A stretch of DNA of 51,984 nucleotides from Hydrogenophaga sp. 2FB. Lineage in GTDB: Bacteria > Pseudomonadota > Gammaproteobacteria > Burkholderiales > Burkholderiaceae_C. Positions within the stretch are counted from its first letter, which is position 1. The number at the start of each line of letters is the position of its first letter. The notes below the pieces were generated by a model. That model was not told the DNA's origin. It worked only from the letters and a program-made list of their open reading frames with translations, and made no database searches. Position numbers and translations under genes: made by a program. Of this stretch, positions 24,316 to 32,525 are shown piece after piece. The stretch covers positions 1-51,984 of the forward strand of contig NZ_SCML01000044.1 of assembly GCF_005503365.1 (NCBI RefSeq), written 5' to 3'.

Positions 24316-25037
24316 CGGCGGGCCGCCTTCGCGGGTGGCGTTGGCGCGTCCAACGGCACAAAGTAGCCCACGCCGCGCACCGTCTTGATCAAGGACTCGC
24401 CCAGCTTGCGGCGCAGGTGGTGGATGTGCACCTCGATCGCGTTGCTTTCCAGGCCTTCGCCAAAGCCGTACAGGGCCGACTCCAGGCGTGCCTTGGACAG
24501 CACCTGCGGGCGTGCCTGCAACAACGTGAGCAACAACGCGAACTCCTTGCCGCCCAGCGCAACGGGTTCACCCGCGCGCTGCACCGTGTGCGCGGCGGGG
24601 TCGATCACCAGGTCGTCGTGTTCGATCACCGGACTGCTGCGCCCATGGGCGCGGCGCAGCATGGCGCGCAAGCGGGCGAGCAACTCGTTGGCGTCGAACG
24701 GTTTGACGATGTAGTCGTCGGCGCCACTGTCCAGCCCGCTGATGCGGTCGCTCACGCCGTCGCGCGCGGTCATGATGAGCACCGGCATGTCGGGGCGCGG
24801 CAGGCTCTCACGGCCAGCGGCCGGCGTAGGCCGGCGGCGCAAGCGGGCCAGCAGGTCCAGGCCTTCTCCATCGGGCAGGCCGAGGTCGAGCAGCATCACG
24901 TCGAAAGGCTCCACGGACAGGGCCAGCCAGGCGCTGTCCAGCGTGTCGCTGGTGTCCACCGCATAGCCGGCCTGGCGCAGCGAGGACTGCAGGCCGCTGG
25001 CAATACCGGGGTCGTCTTCCACCACGAGAGCGCGCAT
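24312..25037 (-). CDS. OmpR-family response regulator, PmrA/QseB type
   Basis: A 241-residue regulator. The receiver domain (1-130) has acidic residues EDD, phospho-acceptor Asp in VMLLDLGLPDGEG, Thr in VLIMTARDG and Lys in YIVKPFD. A loop of about 12 extra residues (RRRPTPAAGRESL) precedes the fourth strand. The C-terminal winged helix (about 145-232) carries LGGKEFALLLTLL and SNAIEVHIHHLRRKLG, then IKTVRGVGYFV. First gene of the pair with the kinase. Its promoter contains three 11-bp-spaced hexamers, so autoregulation is likely. Candidate further targets in this window are eptA, the PAP2-LTA fusion and the hemerythrin gene. Confidence 0.9.
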   Translation of the reverse strand: MRALVVEDDPGIASGLQSSLRQAGYAVDTSDTLDSAWLALSVEPFDVMLLDLGLPDGEGLDLLARLRRRPTPAAGRESLPRPDMPVLIMTARDGVSDRISGLDSGADDYIVKPFDANELLARLRAMLRRAHGRSSPVIEHDDLVIDPAAHTVQRAGEPVALGGKEFALLLTLLQARPQVLSKARLESALYGFGEGLESNAIEVHIHHLRRKLGESLIKTVRGVGYFVPLDAPTPPAKAARR

Positions 25038-25079
25038 GTTGAGGGGACGTCGTGTTGTCTGTTGGGGCTGAGCCCGCCC

Positions 25080-25139
25080 ATTATGGGTTCGCGCCTTAGC
25101 GCCGCCTTAAGGTGTATTTAACGCGCACCCACCACAGTG
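25080..25139. promoter_or_regulatory. Divergent promoter with three-copy PmrA/QseB-type array
   Basis: CTTAGC (25095-25100), CTTAAG (25106-25111) and TTTAAC (25117-25122) are separated by 5 bp each. Leftwards, the array is followed after 9 bp by CATAAT (25085-25080), a near-consensus -10 for the response regulator, leaving a leader of about 36 nt. Rightwards, it is followed after 10 bp by CACAGTG (25133-25139), 8 nt before the PAP2-LTA ATG at 25147. One set of sites can thus serve both directions. Confidence 0.7.
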
Positions 25140-25146
25140 CCGCGCC

Positions 25147-27831
25147 ATGCACGCACTGTCTCGCCCGCTCTGGGCGCCCCTCGATGTTCGACATTCCCCT
25201 GCGTCCTGGCTGTTGGGCCTGATCGCCCTCACCCTGCTCTGGGACATGACGGGCCTGGACATGGCCTTCATGCAGTTCATCGGCACGCCGCAGGGCTTCC
25301 CGCTCAAGGACCACTGGCTGCTCTCGCGCGTGCTGCACGACGGCATGCGCCAGGCCATGACCGCCGCCTGGGTGCTGCTGTGCGCCTGGGCCCTGTGGCC
25401 ACGGCTGGCACAGTCCCGGCGCGAACGCGGCACGGTGGTGCTGCTCACGGCCCTTTCCTTGCTCGCCGTCAACCTCGTGAAGAACCACAGCCTCACCAGT
25501 TGCCCTTGGGATCTGCGGGCTTTTGGTGGCAGCGCCCGCTGGGTGTCGCACTGGGCCTGGGGCATGGCCGACGGCGGCCCGGGGCGTTGTTTTCCCGGTG
25601 GCCACGCGTCCAGCGGGTTTGCGTTCATCGCGATCTGCCTGCCCTGGCTGGACGCGCCGGCGGGCACCCATCGGCGTCGCGTGGTGGGTTTGCGCTGGCT
25701 CGCCGCGGTCCTGTTCGTGGGCCTGCTCGCGGGCGCGGTGCAGACGCTGCGTGGCGCGCACTTTCCGAGCCACACGCTGTGGACGCTGCTGATCTGCGCC
25801 ACGGTGTCCGTCACCGGTTGGCGGCTCATGCTGCCGCGCCTGGACGCTCAGCCCGCGTCGCGGGAGCGTCTGGTGGATCGCGGACATTCCCGCGCTCCTG
25901 TACCAAGGCCGAATGCCCTGGCAGCGCTGCGCCCCCTGCTGATCCCCATGGCCGGCATGCTCGCCCTGCTCTGGCTCTCGCGCCTGGGGATGATGGCATG
26001 GCAGGCCGAGCGCATTTCGCAGGCGCAGGCCTGGTCACACGTGTGGCTGCAAGGTCTGCGCTTCGACGCGGTGCTGATGGGCATGGTGTGGGCATTTCCC
26101 GCCGCGCTCACGCCGTGGATGGCCACGGCGCGCACGACCCAACAGGGGTGGTCGATGGTGCTGCGCGGGTACGGCGGCCTCATGCTGCTGCTCGTGGCGT
26201 TCATGGAACTGTCCACGCCGGCCTTCATCGCGCAGTACGACAGCCGGCCCAACTACCTGTTCATCGAGTACCTCGGGTTTGTGAAGGAAGTGGGCGGCAC
26301 GCTGGTGAAGGACTATTGGCCACACCTGCTGGCTGCCGCCGTGCTGTTGCCCGCGCTGGCCTGGGCCTATGCGCGACTGAGCCGCCCCACACGCCCACCC
26401 TCGCCCATTCGTCTCTGGCAAGCCGCGCCGCTGTCGGTGCTGCTGTTCGCCGTGCTGGCCCTGTGCGCGCGTGGCGCACTCGGCCACCGCCCGGCCAACC
26501 CCGCCAGCGTCGCCGTCACCACCGACCACCTGGTCAACGAGTTGCCATTGAGTTCGCTGTACACGGTGACGTATGCGCTCTACCAGTCGCGCAAAGCCGA
26601 AGAGGGCGGCATCACCTACGCCGAAATGCCCCAAGCCCGCGTGATCGATGTCGTGCGGCGCGAAACCGGTTTACCGGTCGGCGCCTTCACCGACCCCACG
26701 TCGCCCCTGCGCCACCTGCAGACCAGCCTGCACCCGCGCGCGCGGCCGTTGAACCTCGTGATCGTGCTCGAAGAAAGCCTGGGTGCGGAATTCGTCGGCC
26801 GCCTGGGCGGCTTGCCGCTCACACCGAACCTGGACCGGCTGGCCGACCAGGGCATCTGGTTCGATAACCTCTACGCCACGGGCACACGCTCGGTGCGCGG
26901 CATCGAAGCGGTGGTGGCGGGTTTTCCGCCCACCTCGGCGGTGAGCACGGTGAAGCTGGCGAAATCGCAGCGCGACTTCTTCACGCTGGCCAGCTTCCTC
27001 AAGCCCAAGGGCTATGAGTCCACCTTCTACTACGGAGGCGAATCGCACTTCGACAACATGCGCAGCTACTTCATGGGCAATGGCTTCGACCGCGTCGTGG
27101 AGCAGAAGGACATGCCGGCCAACGCCTTCGTCGGCACCTGGGGCGCGTCGGACGGCGACTTGTTCGACGTGGCGCACCGGCAGTTCAGCCAGCAGCCGCG
27201 CGACAAGCCGTTCTTCGCGCTCGTGTTCAGCTCATCGAACCACGCGCCGTTCGAATTCCCCGATGGCGGCTTTGATCTGTACGAGCAGCCGAAAAGCACC
27301 GTGAACAACGCGGTGAAGTACGCCGACCATGCCCTGGGCCGCTTCTTCGAGAAAGCCAAACAATCCAGCTACTGGGACAACACGCTGTTCCTCGTGGTGG
27401 CCGACCACAACTCACGCGTGTACGGGCCGTCGGTGATCCCGATCGAACGCTTCCACATCCCGGGCCTGATCCTGGGCGGCGCCGTGACAACGCCCGAACG
27501 CATCCACACCGTGGCCAGCCAGATCGACCTTGCACCCACATTGATCTCGTTGATGGGCCTGAACGGCGAACACCCGTTGACCGGCCGCGACCTGAGCGAC
27601 CCGGCGCAACGCGCACGCCCCGGCCGCGCGATCATGCAGTTCGACAAGATCCAGGCTTACATGGAAGGCTCGGACGTGGCCGTGCTGCAGCCCGACAGCC
27701 CCGCGCGGCTCATGCGCTATGCCAACGGCTCACTGAAGGACACACCGGGCAGCAACGAGGCGCTGGTGGAGAAGGCGCAAGCCCACGCGCGCTACGCCCA
27801 GTGGGCGTACGAGAAACAGTGGCACCGCTAG
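25147..27831 (+). CDS. PAP2 phosphatase fused to LTA-synthase-like sulfatase-fold transferase
   Basis: An 894-residue inner-membrane protein. Residues about 20-235 form a PAP2-type lipid phosphatase: KNHSLTSCPWDL, CFPGGHASSGFAF (His153) and LRGAHFPSHTLW (Arg202, His209). A further membrane region (about 262-460) leads to an alkaline-phosphatase/sulfatase-fold domain from about 533: VIVLEESLGAEF (metal Glu), ATGTRSVRG (candidate Thr nucleophile, about 580) and VVADHNSRVYG (Asp-His, about 752). The latter domain matches LTA-synthase/phosphoglycerol-transferase-like proteins. A role in remodelling lipid headgroups or envelope glycolipids is inferred from the domains and from the shared promoter with the PmrAB-like system. 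No Shine-Dalgarno sequence is present. Confidence 0.85.
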   Translation: MHALSRPLWAPLDVRHSPASWLLGLIALTLLWDMTGLDMAFMQFIGTPQGFPLKDHWLLSRVLHDGMRQAMTAAWVLLCAWALWPRLAQSRRERGTVVLLTALSLLAVNLVKNHSLTSCPWDLRAFGGSARWVSHWAWGMADGGPGRCFPGGHASSGFAFIAICLPWLDAPAGTHRRRVVGLRWLAAVLFVGLLAGAVQTLRGAHFPSHTLWTLLICATVSVTGWRLMLPRLDAQPASRERLVDRGHSRAPVPRPNALAALRPLLIPMAGMLALLWLSRLGMMAWQAERISQAQAWSHVWLQGLRFDAVLMGMVWAFPAALTPWMATARTTQQGWSMVLRGYGGLMLLLVAFMELSTPAFIAQYDSRPNYLFIEYLGFVKEVGGTLVKDYWPHLLAAAVLLPALAWAYARLSRPTRPPSPIRLWQAAPLSVLLFAVLALCARGALGHRPANPASVAVTTDHLVNELPLSSLYTVTYALYQSRKAEEGGITYAEMPQARVIDVVRRETGLPVGAFTDPTSPLRHLQTSLHPRARPLNLVIVLEESLGAEFVGRLGGLPLTPNLDRLADQGIWFDNLYATGTRSVRGIEAVVAGFPPTSAVSTVKLAKSQRDFFTLASFLKPKGYESTFYYGGESHFDNMRSYFMGNGFDRVVEQKDMPANAFVGTWGASDGDLFDVAHRQFSQQPRDKPFFALVFSSSNHAPFEFPDGGFDLYEQPKSTVNNAVKYADHALGRFFEKAKQSSYWDNTLFLVVADHNSRVYGPSVIPIERFHIPGLILGGAVTTPERIHTVASQIDLAPTLISLMGLNGEHPLTGRDLSDPAQRARPGRAIMQFDKIQAYMEGSDVAVLQPDSPARLMRYANGSLKDTPGSNEALVEKAQAHARYAQWAYEKQWHR

Positions 27832-27841
27832 GCGCGTTTCT

Positions 27842-28177
27842 TCACCAACCCAGGGCGAGGCGCAGCGGCAGGTACACCGCCATGCCGCACACGATGGTGC
27901 CGAGCACGCCGCGCTTCCAGAAGAACCAGACCATGCCGGCGGCCGCCGCGAACAGGCGCGCGTCTTTCCAGGTGGCAATGAGTTCGCCGTGGCTCATCAC
28001 GATCTCGGGCACGATCACCGCGGCCAACGCCGCGATCGGCGCGTATTGCAAGCCCCGCTGCGCCCAGTGCGGCAGGCTCCATGGCTTGCTGGAGATGAAG
28101 AAGAAGCCGCGCGTGACGACGGTAACGCAGCCCAGCAGCACGATGGTGAGCAGCGTCCAGGGATCGACATCAAACAT
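27842..28177 (-). CDS. azlD: AzlD-type branched-chain amino acid export subunit
   Basis: A 111-residue membrane protein with three or four hydrophobic segments (about 8-23, 44-62, 75-88, 92-107) of the AzlD/YgaH type: WTLLTIVLLGCVTVVTRG, then LQYAPIAALAAVIVPEI. In the family the small AzlD subunit pairs with AzlC to export branched-chain amino acids or analogues. ATG 28177 overlaps the azlC 3' end by 8 bp. Convergent with the PAP2-LTA gene, 10 bp apart. Confidence 0.85.
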   Translation of the reverse strand: MFDVDPWTLLTIVLLGCVTVVTRGFFFISSKPWSLPHWAQRGLQYAPIAALAAVIVPEIVMSHGELIATWKDARLFAAAAGMVWFFWKRGVLGTIVCGMAVYLPLRLALGW

Positions 28178-28913
28178 GGTGCGCCCCCTGCCCCGGCCCT
28201 TCGGGTCTGAATTTTTCCAGCACCAGGCAAATCGCCACCGCGCTCGCGATCGCCACCAGCACGTTGAGCTTGAGCGGCAGCGCCCAGGCCGCCACCGCCG
28301 CCGCGCCGGCCACACCGGCCGAGACGAAACGCAGCCTGGACGAAGCCAGTGAGCACAGGACGCCGAGCAGCGCCAGAATGCCGGCGAAGCCCAGGCCCCA
28401 GGCCACCGGGATCGCATTGGCCAGCGCAATGCCGATCAGGCTCGCCCCCATCCATGCCACGTAGTTCACCGCGCAATTGCCCATGAGGTAGGCCTGTTGC
28501 TGTTCCAGCTCTTCGGCGTTGGCGCCCGGGTGGGGAAAGCGCTTGGCGAAGAACACGTAGCTCAGGTCGCCGGTGACGTAGCCCTTGAGCAGCCGCTCCC
28601 AGCGCGGCAGGTGCATCAGGTAGGGCCGCAGGTGGGCGGAGAACACGACGAAGCGCAGGTTGACGCAGAAGGCCGCCGCCAGGATCACCCACAGCGGGGC
28701 GCCCGCGGCGATCATCGGCACCGCGGCGAGCTGGGCGCTGCCGGCGTAGACGATCAGCGTCATGAGCACGGATTCGAACGCGGACAGGCCCGACTGCACC
28801 ATGGCCACACCGGTCATCAGCCCCCAGGCACCGATGCCCATGGCCACCGACACCTGATCGCGAACGCCCTCCCAATACTCCGGACGATCGCGGTACTGGC
28901 GGCGGTGGAACAT
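28170..28913 (-). CDS. azlC: AzlC-type branched-chain amino acid exporter
   Basis: A 247-residue membrane protein of the AzlC/YgaZ family. Typical features: GIGAWGLMTGVAMVQSGLSAFESVLMT-like first region, VYAGSAQLAAVPMIAAGAP and CVNLRFVVFSAHLRPYL. About six helices are predicted. It works with the overlapping azlD product. Its ATG shares a base with the fmt stop codon (TGATG), so fmt, azlC and azlD are translationally coupled, an unusual grouping of a housekeeping gene with an exporter. Confidence 0.88.
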   Translation of the reverse strand: MFHRRQYRDRPEYWEGVRDQVSVAMGIGAWGLMTGVAMVQSGLSAFESVLMTLIVYAGSAQLAAVPMIAAGAPLWVILAAAFCVNLRFVVFSAHLRPYLMHLPRWERLLKGYVTGDLSYVFFAKRFPHPGANAEELEQQQAYLMGNCAVNYVAWMGASLIGIALANAIPVAWGLGFAGILALLGVLCSLASSRLRFVSAGVAGAAAVAAWALPLKLNVLVAIASAVAICLVLEKFRPEGPGQGAHHV

Positions 28914-29899
28914 CAATGCGCCTCTTCTTTCGGGGTGGTGGCCGCTTCCAGTGTCTGGCCAGGTTGCAGCGCAAAACCGCGCAGAAAGTCCGCCGCACCC
29001 AGGCGCTTGCCGCCCGCGCGCTGCAGTTCGGTGAGCACCAGCACACCGTTGCCGGTGGCCACACGGATGCCGTCGGCGTCCGCCGCCAGCACGTCGCCGG
29101 GTACGCCACTGGTAGCGGCCTCGGTGTCGGCGTGCGCGGCCCACACCTTGATGGCGTCGCCGGCCAGCGCGGTGGCCGCGCCCGGGAACGGGTTGAACGC
29201 GCGCACGCGGCGCGCGAGCGTGGCGGCGGGGGCGCTCCAGTCGAGCGCCGCCTCGGCCTTCTCGATCTTGTGTGCGTAGGTCACGCCCTCGGCGGGTTGT
29301 TTCTGCGCCGTGAGGCCGCCACAGGCGGCGATCTCCAGCGCTTCGACGATCAGGCGGCCACCCAGCGTGGCAAGCCGGTCGTGCAACTGTCCGGTGGTGT
29401 CGGCGTCGCGGATCGGCAAACGCTCCACGAGCAGCATGTCACCGGTGTCGAGCCCCGCGTCCATCTGCATGATGGTCACGCCCGTCTGCGCGTCGCCGGC
29501 CTCGATGGCGCGGTGGATCGGCGCCGCGCCGCGCCAGCGCGGCAACAGCGAGGCGTGGATGTTCAGGCACCCCAGGCGGGGGGTGTCCAACACCCACTGC
29601 GGCAGGATCAGCCCGTACGCGGCGACCACCATCGCATCGGCCTGCGCGGCCATGATGGCGTCGCGCGCGATGGAGGCGTCGTCCGGGTATTTGCCATCGA
29701 GCCGCAGGCTGCGCGGCTGCGCCACGGCGATGTGGTGTTCAAGCGCGAGCTGTTTCACTGGCGAGGCCTGCAGCTTCATGCCGCGCCCGGCCGGGCGGTC
29801 TGGTTGGGTCAGCACCAAAGGCACGGAGAAGCCTGCGGCGAGCAGGCGCTCCAGCGCGACACGCGCGAACTCCGGCGTGCCGGCAAAGATGATTTTCAT
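28913..29899 (-). CDS. fmt: Methionyl-tRNA formyltransferase
   Basis: A 328-residue enzyme of normal length. MKIIFAGTPEFARVALE at the N terminus, the formyl-folate-binding/catalytic block AAYGLILPQWVLDTPRLGCLNIHASLLPRWRGAAPIHRAI (split here as the family's NIHASLLPRWRGAAP core), and MQMDAGLDTGDML. A C-terminal tRNA-binding domain runs from about 205. It formylates initiator methionyl-tRNA in the cytoplasm. It is the partner of peptide deformylase, encoded one gene upstream. Confidence 0.96.
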   Translation of the reverse strand: MKIIFAGTPEFARVALERLLAAGFSVPLVLTQPDRPAGRGMKLQASPVKQLALEHHIAVAQPRSLRLDGKYPDDASIARDAIMAAQADAMVVAAYGLILPQWVLDTPRLGCLNIHASLLPRWRGAAPIHRAIEAGDAQTGVTIMQMDAGLDTGDMLLVERLPIRDADTTGQLHDRLATLGGRLIVEALEIAACGGLTAQKQPAEGVTYAHKIEKAEAALDWSAPAATLARRVRAFNPFPGAATALAGDAIKVWAAHADTEAATSGVPGDVLAADADGIRVATGNGVLVLTELQRAGGKRLGAADFLRGFALQPGQTLEAATTPKEEAH

Positions 29900-29956
29900 G
29901 AAGTGCTGATCGGACGAAAGAGAACGCGAGCTCAGGGCCAGGAGGCTATCGCATCG

Positions 29957-30481
29957 TCAGCCGCCATCCGAATAGGGGGCACCCGCATCGTCGGCCACCA
30001 GCTCATCGGTGAACATCAACTGGCGAACGACACCCGCCGGGTCCAGGTGGACGTGCGCCTGTCGCGGAAATTCCATCTGCTTGAAACGGTAGGTCCAGAC
30101 CTGGCCGTCAAACCGGGCCACACGCTCCACCTGCGCCGGCCGCCCCATGTTGAGCAGCACGTCGTCGCGGTTCCAGCGGCCGACCTCGATGTTCTTCTGC
30201 ATCCAGTCGATGTCCATGACCTGCACCGAATGCACGAGGCGGCCATCCGGACCGAGGTCGAGGTTGTGCACCCATTGCCCCGAGGGTTGCCCGGAGTATT
30301 GCAGGCGCGTGCCGTTGGGCAAGGTGTGGACGGTCGTCGGTCGGCCGAGTCGGTTTTCGATCTCGGCGCGTGGTGTACCCGGCGCAACGCGCTCGGGCAT
30401 GCTCGAACAACTGGCCAACGCCAGCAGAGCGGCCATCAATGACCCGCAGGTCAACCATCGAAAGTTGGAGAGCGTTTTCAT
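29957..30481 (-). CDS. BamE/SmpA-like outer-membrane lipoprotein
   Basis: A 174-residue lipoprotein. The signal peptide ends in the lipobox LALASC with acylated Cys25. The next residues, PGTPRAEIENRLGRPTTVHTLPNGTRLQYS, resemble the SmpA/OmlA/BamE fold, and a second similar repeat may follow (DVLLNMGRPAQVERVARFDGQVW). Function is not established. The ATG overlaps the def stop (ATGA), so it is coupled to def and sits between def and fmt. Possibly an envelope-assembly accessory protein; that is inference. Confidence 0.78.
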   Translation of the reverse strand: MKTLSNFRWLTCGSLMAALLALASCSSMPERVAPGTPRAEIENRLGRPTTVHTLPNGTRLQYSGQPSGQWVHNLDLGPDGRLVHSVQVMDIDWMQKNIEVGRWNRDDVLLNMGRPAQVERVARFDGQVWTYRFKQMEFPRQAHVHLDPAGVVRQLMFTDELVADDAGAPYSDGG

Positions 30482-30999
30482 GTGCGTAATGCCTCACGTT
30501 GTGCCTTGACCAACTTGGACTTGATGCGGTCCCGCTTGAGTGGCGAGAGGTACTCCACAAACACCTTGCCCATCAGATGGTCCATTTCATGCTGGATACA
30601 GACCGCCAGCATGCCCTGCGCGTCCAGAGTGCGCTCCTTGCCTTGGCCATCGAGCGCACGCACGCGCACAGCGATAGATCGCTCCACCCCGTCATAAATT
30701 CCCGGAACCGACAAACAACCTTCTTCGCCCTTGCGCGTTTCCGGGCTGGCCCATTCGATCTCGGGATTGATCAGCACCAGCGGTTCATCGCGCGTCTCAC
30801 TGACGTCGATCACGATCACCCGCTCGTGCACATCCACCTGCGTTGCGGCCAGGCCAATGCCATTGGCGTCGTACATGGTGGCGAGCATGCGCTCGATCAG
30901 TTCGCGGATGCGGTCGTCCACCGCCGCGACCGGCTTGGCAACGGTGCGCAGACGCGGATCGGGGTAGCACAGGATGGGCAAAAGCGACGGCGGGTTCAT
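30478..30999 (-). CDS. def: Peptide deformylase
   Basis: A 173-residue metalloenzyme with all three family motifs: GIGLAATQ (motif 1), EGCLSVPG (motif 2, metal Cys) and QHEMDHLMG (motif 3, HExxH-type metal His and catalytic Glu). It removes the formyl group from nascent proteins. ATG 30999 begins MNPPSLLPILCYPDPRL; the frame is open further upstream but those codons are not deformylase-like. First gene of the def-lipoprotein-fmt-azlC-azlD run, divergent from the LysM gene. Confidence 0.96.
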   Translation of the reverse strand: MNPPSLLPILCYPDPRLRTVAKPVAAVDDRIRELIERMLATMYDANGIGLAATQVDVHERVIVIDVSETRDEPLVLINPEIEWASPETRKGEEGCLSVPGIYDGVERSIAVRVRALDGQGKERTLDAQGMLAVCIQHEMDHLMGKVFVEYLSPLKRDRIKSKLVKAQREALRT

Positions 31000-31275
31000 G
31001 AGAATCGGGTGGGTTGCGGGTCGGTCTGGACGGGGCATCCGAGGCCCTCGGGCGACGGCTGGCGGCGCATCGGGGACAGGCGGAAAACGGTGTCGCTATT
31101 TTCGCGACTTTTGCGACGGCCCGTGTGGCGGTCAGTCAGAAACATTGCCTAATCAAAGGCTTGCGCGCAAAATCAAAACCGACTTGTCAAGACACGAGCG
31201 CCGTCGGCGACCGGCTGCGGGTTCCCCCGGAACGGCAGTCTGCACGCCAGCGATCAACGCCCAGGGGCCCACCTC

Positions 31276-32511
31276 ATGCCATTGCAAAACCGCCTGTCCA
31301 ACCACTCCCGTTCGCTTCGCACCTTGCGCCCCTTGGCCTGTGCCGCCGCCGTGCTCGCCACGCTGATCGCCAGCCACGCATCGGCCCAGAATTTCCCCAT
31401 CACCCCGAACCAACGCGCCACTGCCGATCAGGTAGCGCAGGCTGGCGTGCCGCTGTCCGCGTTGTCGCCCAATGCGCCCGACAGCTACACCATCAAGCGA
31501 GGCGACACCTTGTGGGCCATTTCGGGCGTCTTCCTCAAGACGCCATGGCGCTGGCCCGAACTCTGGGGCATGAACCGCCAGGACATCGAGAACCCGCACC
31601 GCATCTACCCGGGCCAGGTGCTGTACCTCATCAAGTCGGGCGACCGCGCCCTGCTCAGCACGCGCCCCGCCGGCAGCGGCGACACCACCACCGTGCGCGT
31701 CACGCCCCGCACCCGCTACGAAAGCCTGGGCGACTCCGCGATTCCACCCGTCTCGATACAGGCCATCGCGGCGTTCCTGAGCGAACCCCTGATCGTGGAT
31801 GAAACCACGTTCGCGCGCGCGCCACGCATCGTCGCCACGCAGGAAAACCGCGTCCTGCTCACCCGCGGCGACCGGGCCTACGCGCGCGCCCTCTACAGCG
31901 ACAGCGTCCAAGGCGAACCGCTGATGGTGGTGGATGGCAAGTCCATCGATTACCGCGTGTTCCGCAACGCGGTGCCGCTGAAGGACCCGACCACCGGCGA
32001 GATCCTGGGCTACGAGGCGCAGTACATGGGCAAAGCCCAGCTGGTCACCAGCGAAACCACACGCCCCGGCGCCGACAACAAAGGCACCACCGAAGTGATC
32101 CCGGCAAGCATCGACATCGTCTCGGCCAAGCAAGAGATACGCGTTGGTGACCGCCTCCTGCCCGAACCCGAGCGCGAGCTGAGCAACTATGTGCCGCGTG
32201 CACCCGAGTCGGCGCAAAGCGGCCAGATCGTCTCGGTGTACGGCAACGCCGTGCGCTACGCGGCGCAAAACCAGGTCGTCACGATCAACCGCGGCCGCGT
32301 GCATGGGATCGAACGTGGGCACGTGCTCGCAATCCAGCGCGAGAACAGCCTGATGACCGACACCACGGACCAAGCCCGTCCGCAGCTGCGCCTGCCCGGT
32401 GAGCGCAACGGCCTCATGATGGTGTTCCGCACCTTCGACAAGGTCTCCTACGCCCTGGTGCTGCAGATCACCGACGGCGTGAAGGTCGGCGACCGCTTCA
32501 TCAACCCTTGA
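31276..32511 (+). CDS. Exported LysM-domain protein
   Basis: A 411-residue protein with a long signal peptide cleaved after about residue 37 (IASHASA, then QNFPI). A LysM peptidoglycan-binding domain spans about 70-118 (YTIKRGDTLWAISGVFLK, then NPHRIYPGQVLYL). The remaining 290 residues form the repeated-strand region typical of LysM proteins found beside dprA in Burkholderiales, with no catalytic motif seen. Probably bound to the cell wall in the periplasm. The stop lies 15 bp before the preferred dprA start. Confidence 0.88.
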   Translation: MPLQNRLSNHSRSLRTLRPLACAAAVLATLIASHASAQNFPITPNQRATADQVAQAGVPLSALSPNAPDSYTIKRGDTLWAISGVFLKTPWRWPELWGMNRQDIENPHRIYPGQVLYLIKSGDRALLSTRPAGSGDTTTVRVTPRTRYESLGDSAIPPVSIQAIAAFLSEPLIVDETTFARAPRIVATQENRVLLTRGDRAYARALYSDSVQGEPLMVVDGKSIDYRVFRNAVPLKDPTTGEILGYEAQYMGKAQLVTSETTRPGADNKGTTEVIPASIDIVSAKQEIRVGDRLLPEPERELSNYVPRAPESAQSGQIVSVYGNAVRYAAQNQVVTINRGRVHGIERGHVLAIQRENSLMTDTTDQARPQLRLPGERNGLMMVFRTFDKVSYALVLQITDGVKVGDRFINP

Positions 32512-32525
32512 CCGCCACGCGCTAC

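Noticed and set aside
31161..31170. TTGCGCGCAA palindrome in the def/LysM divergent region
   Set aside because: It is only 10 bp and has no second copy in that region. It cannot be tied to a regulator.
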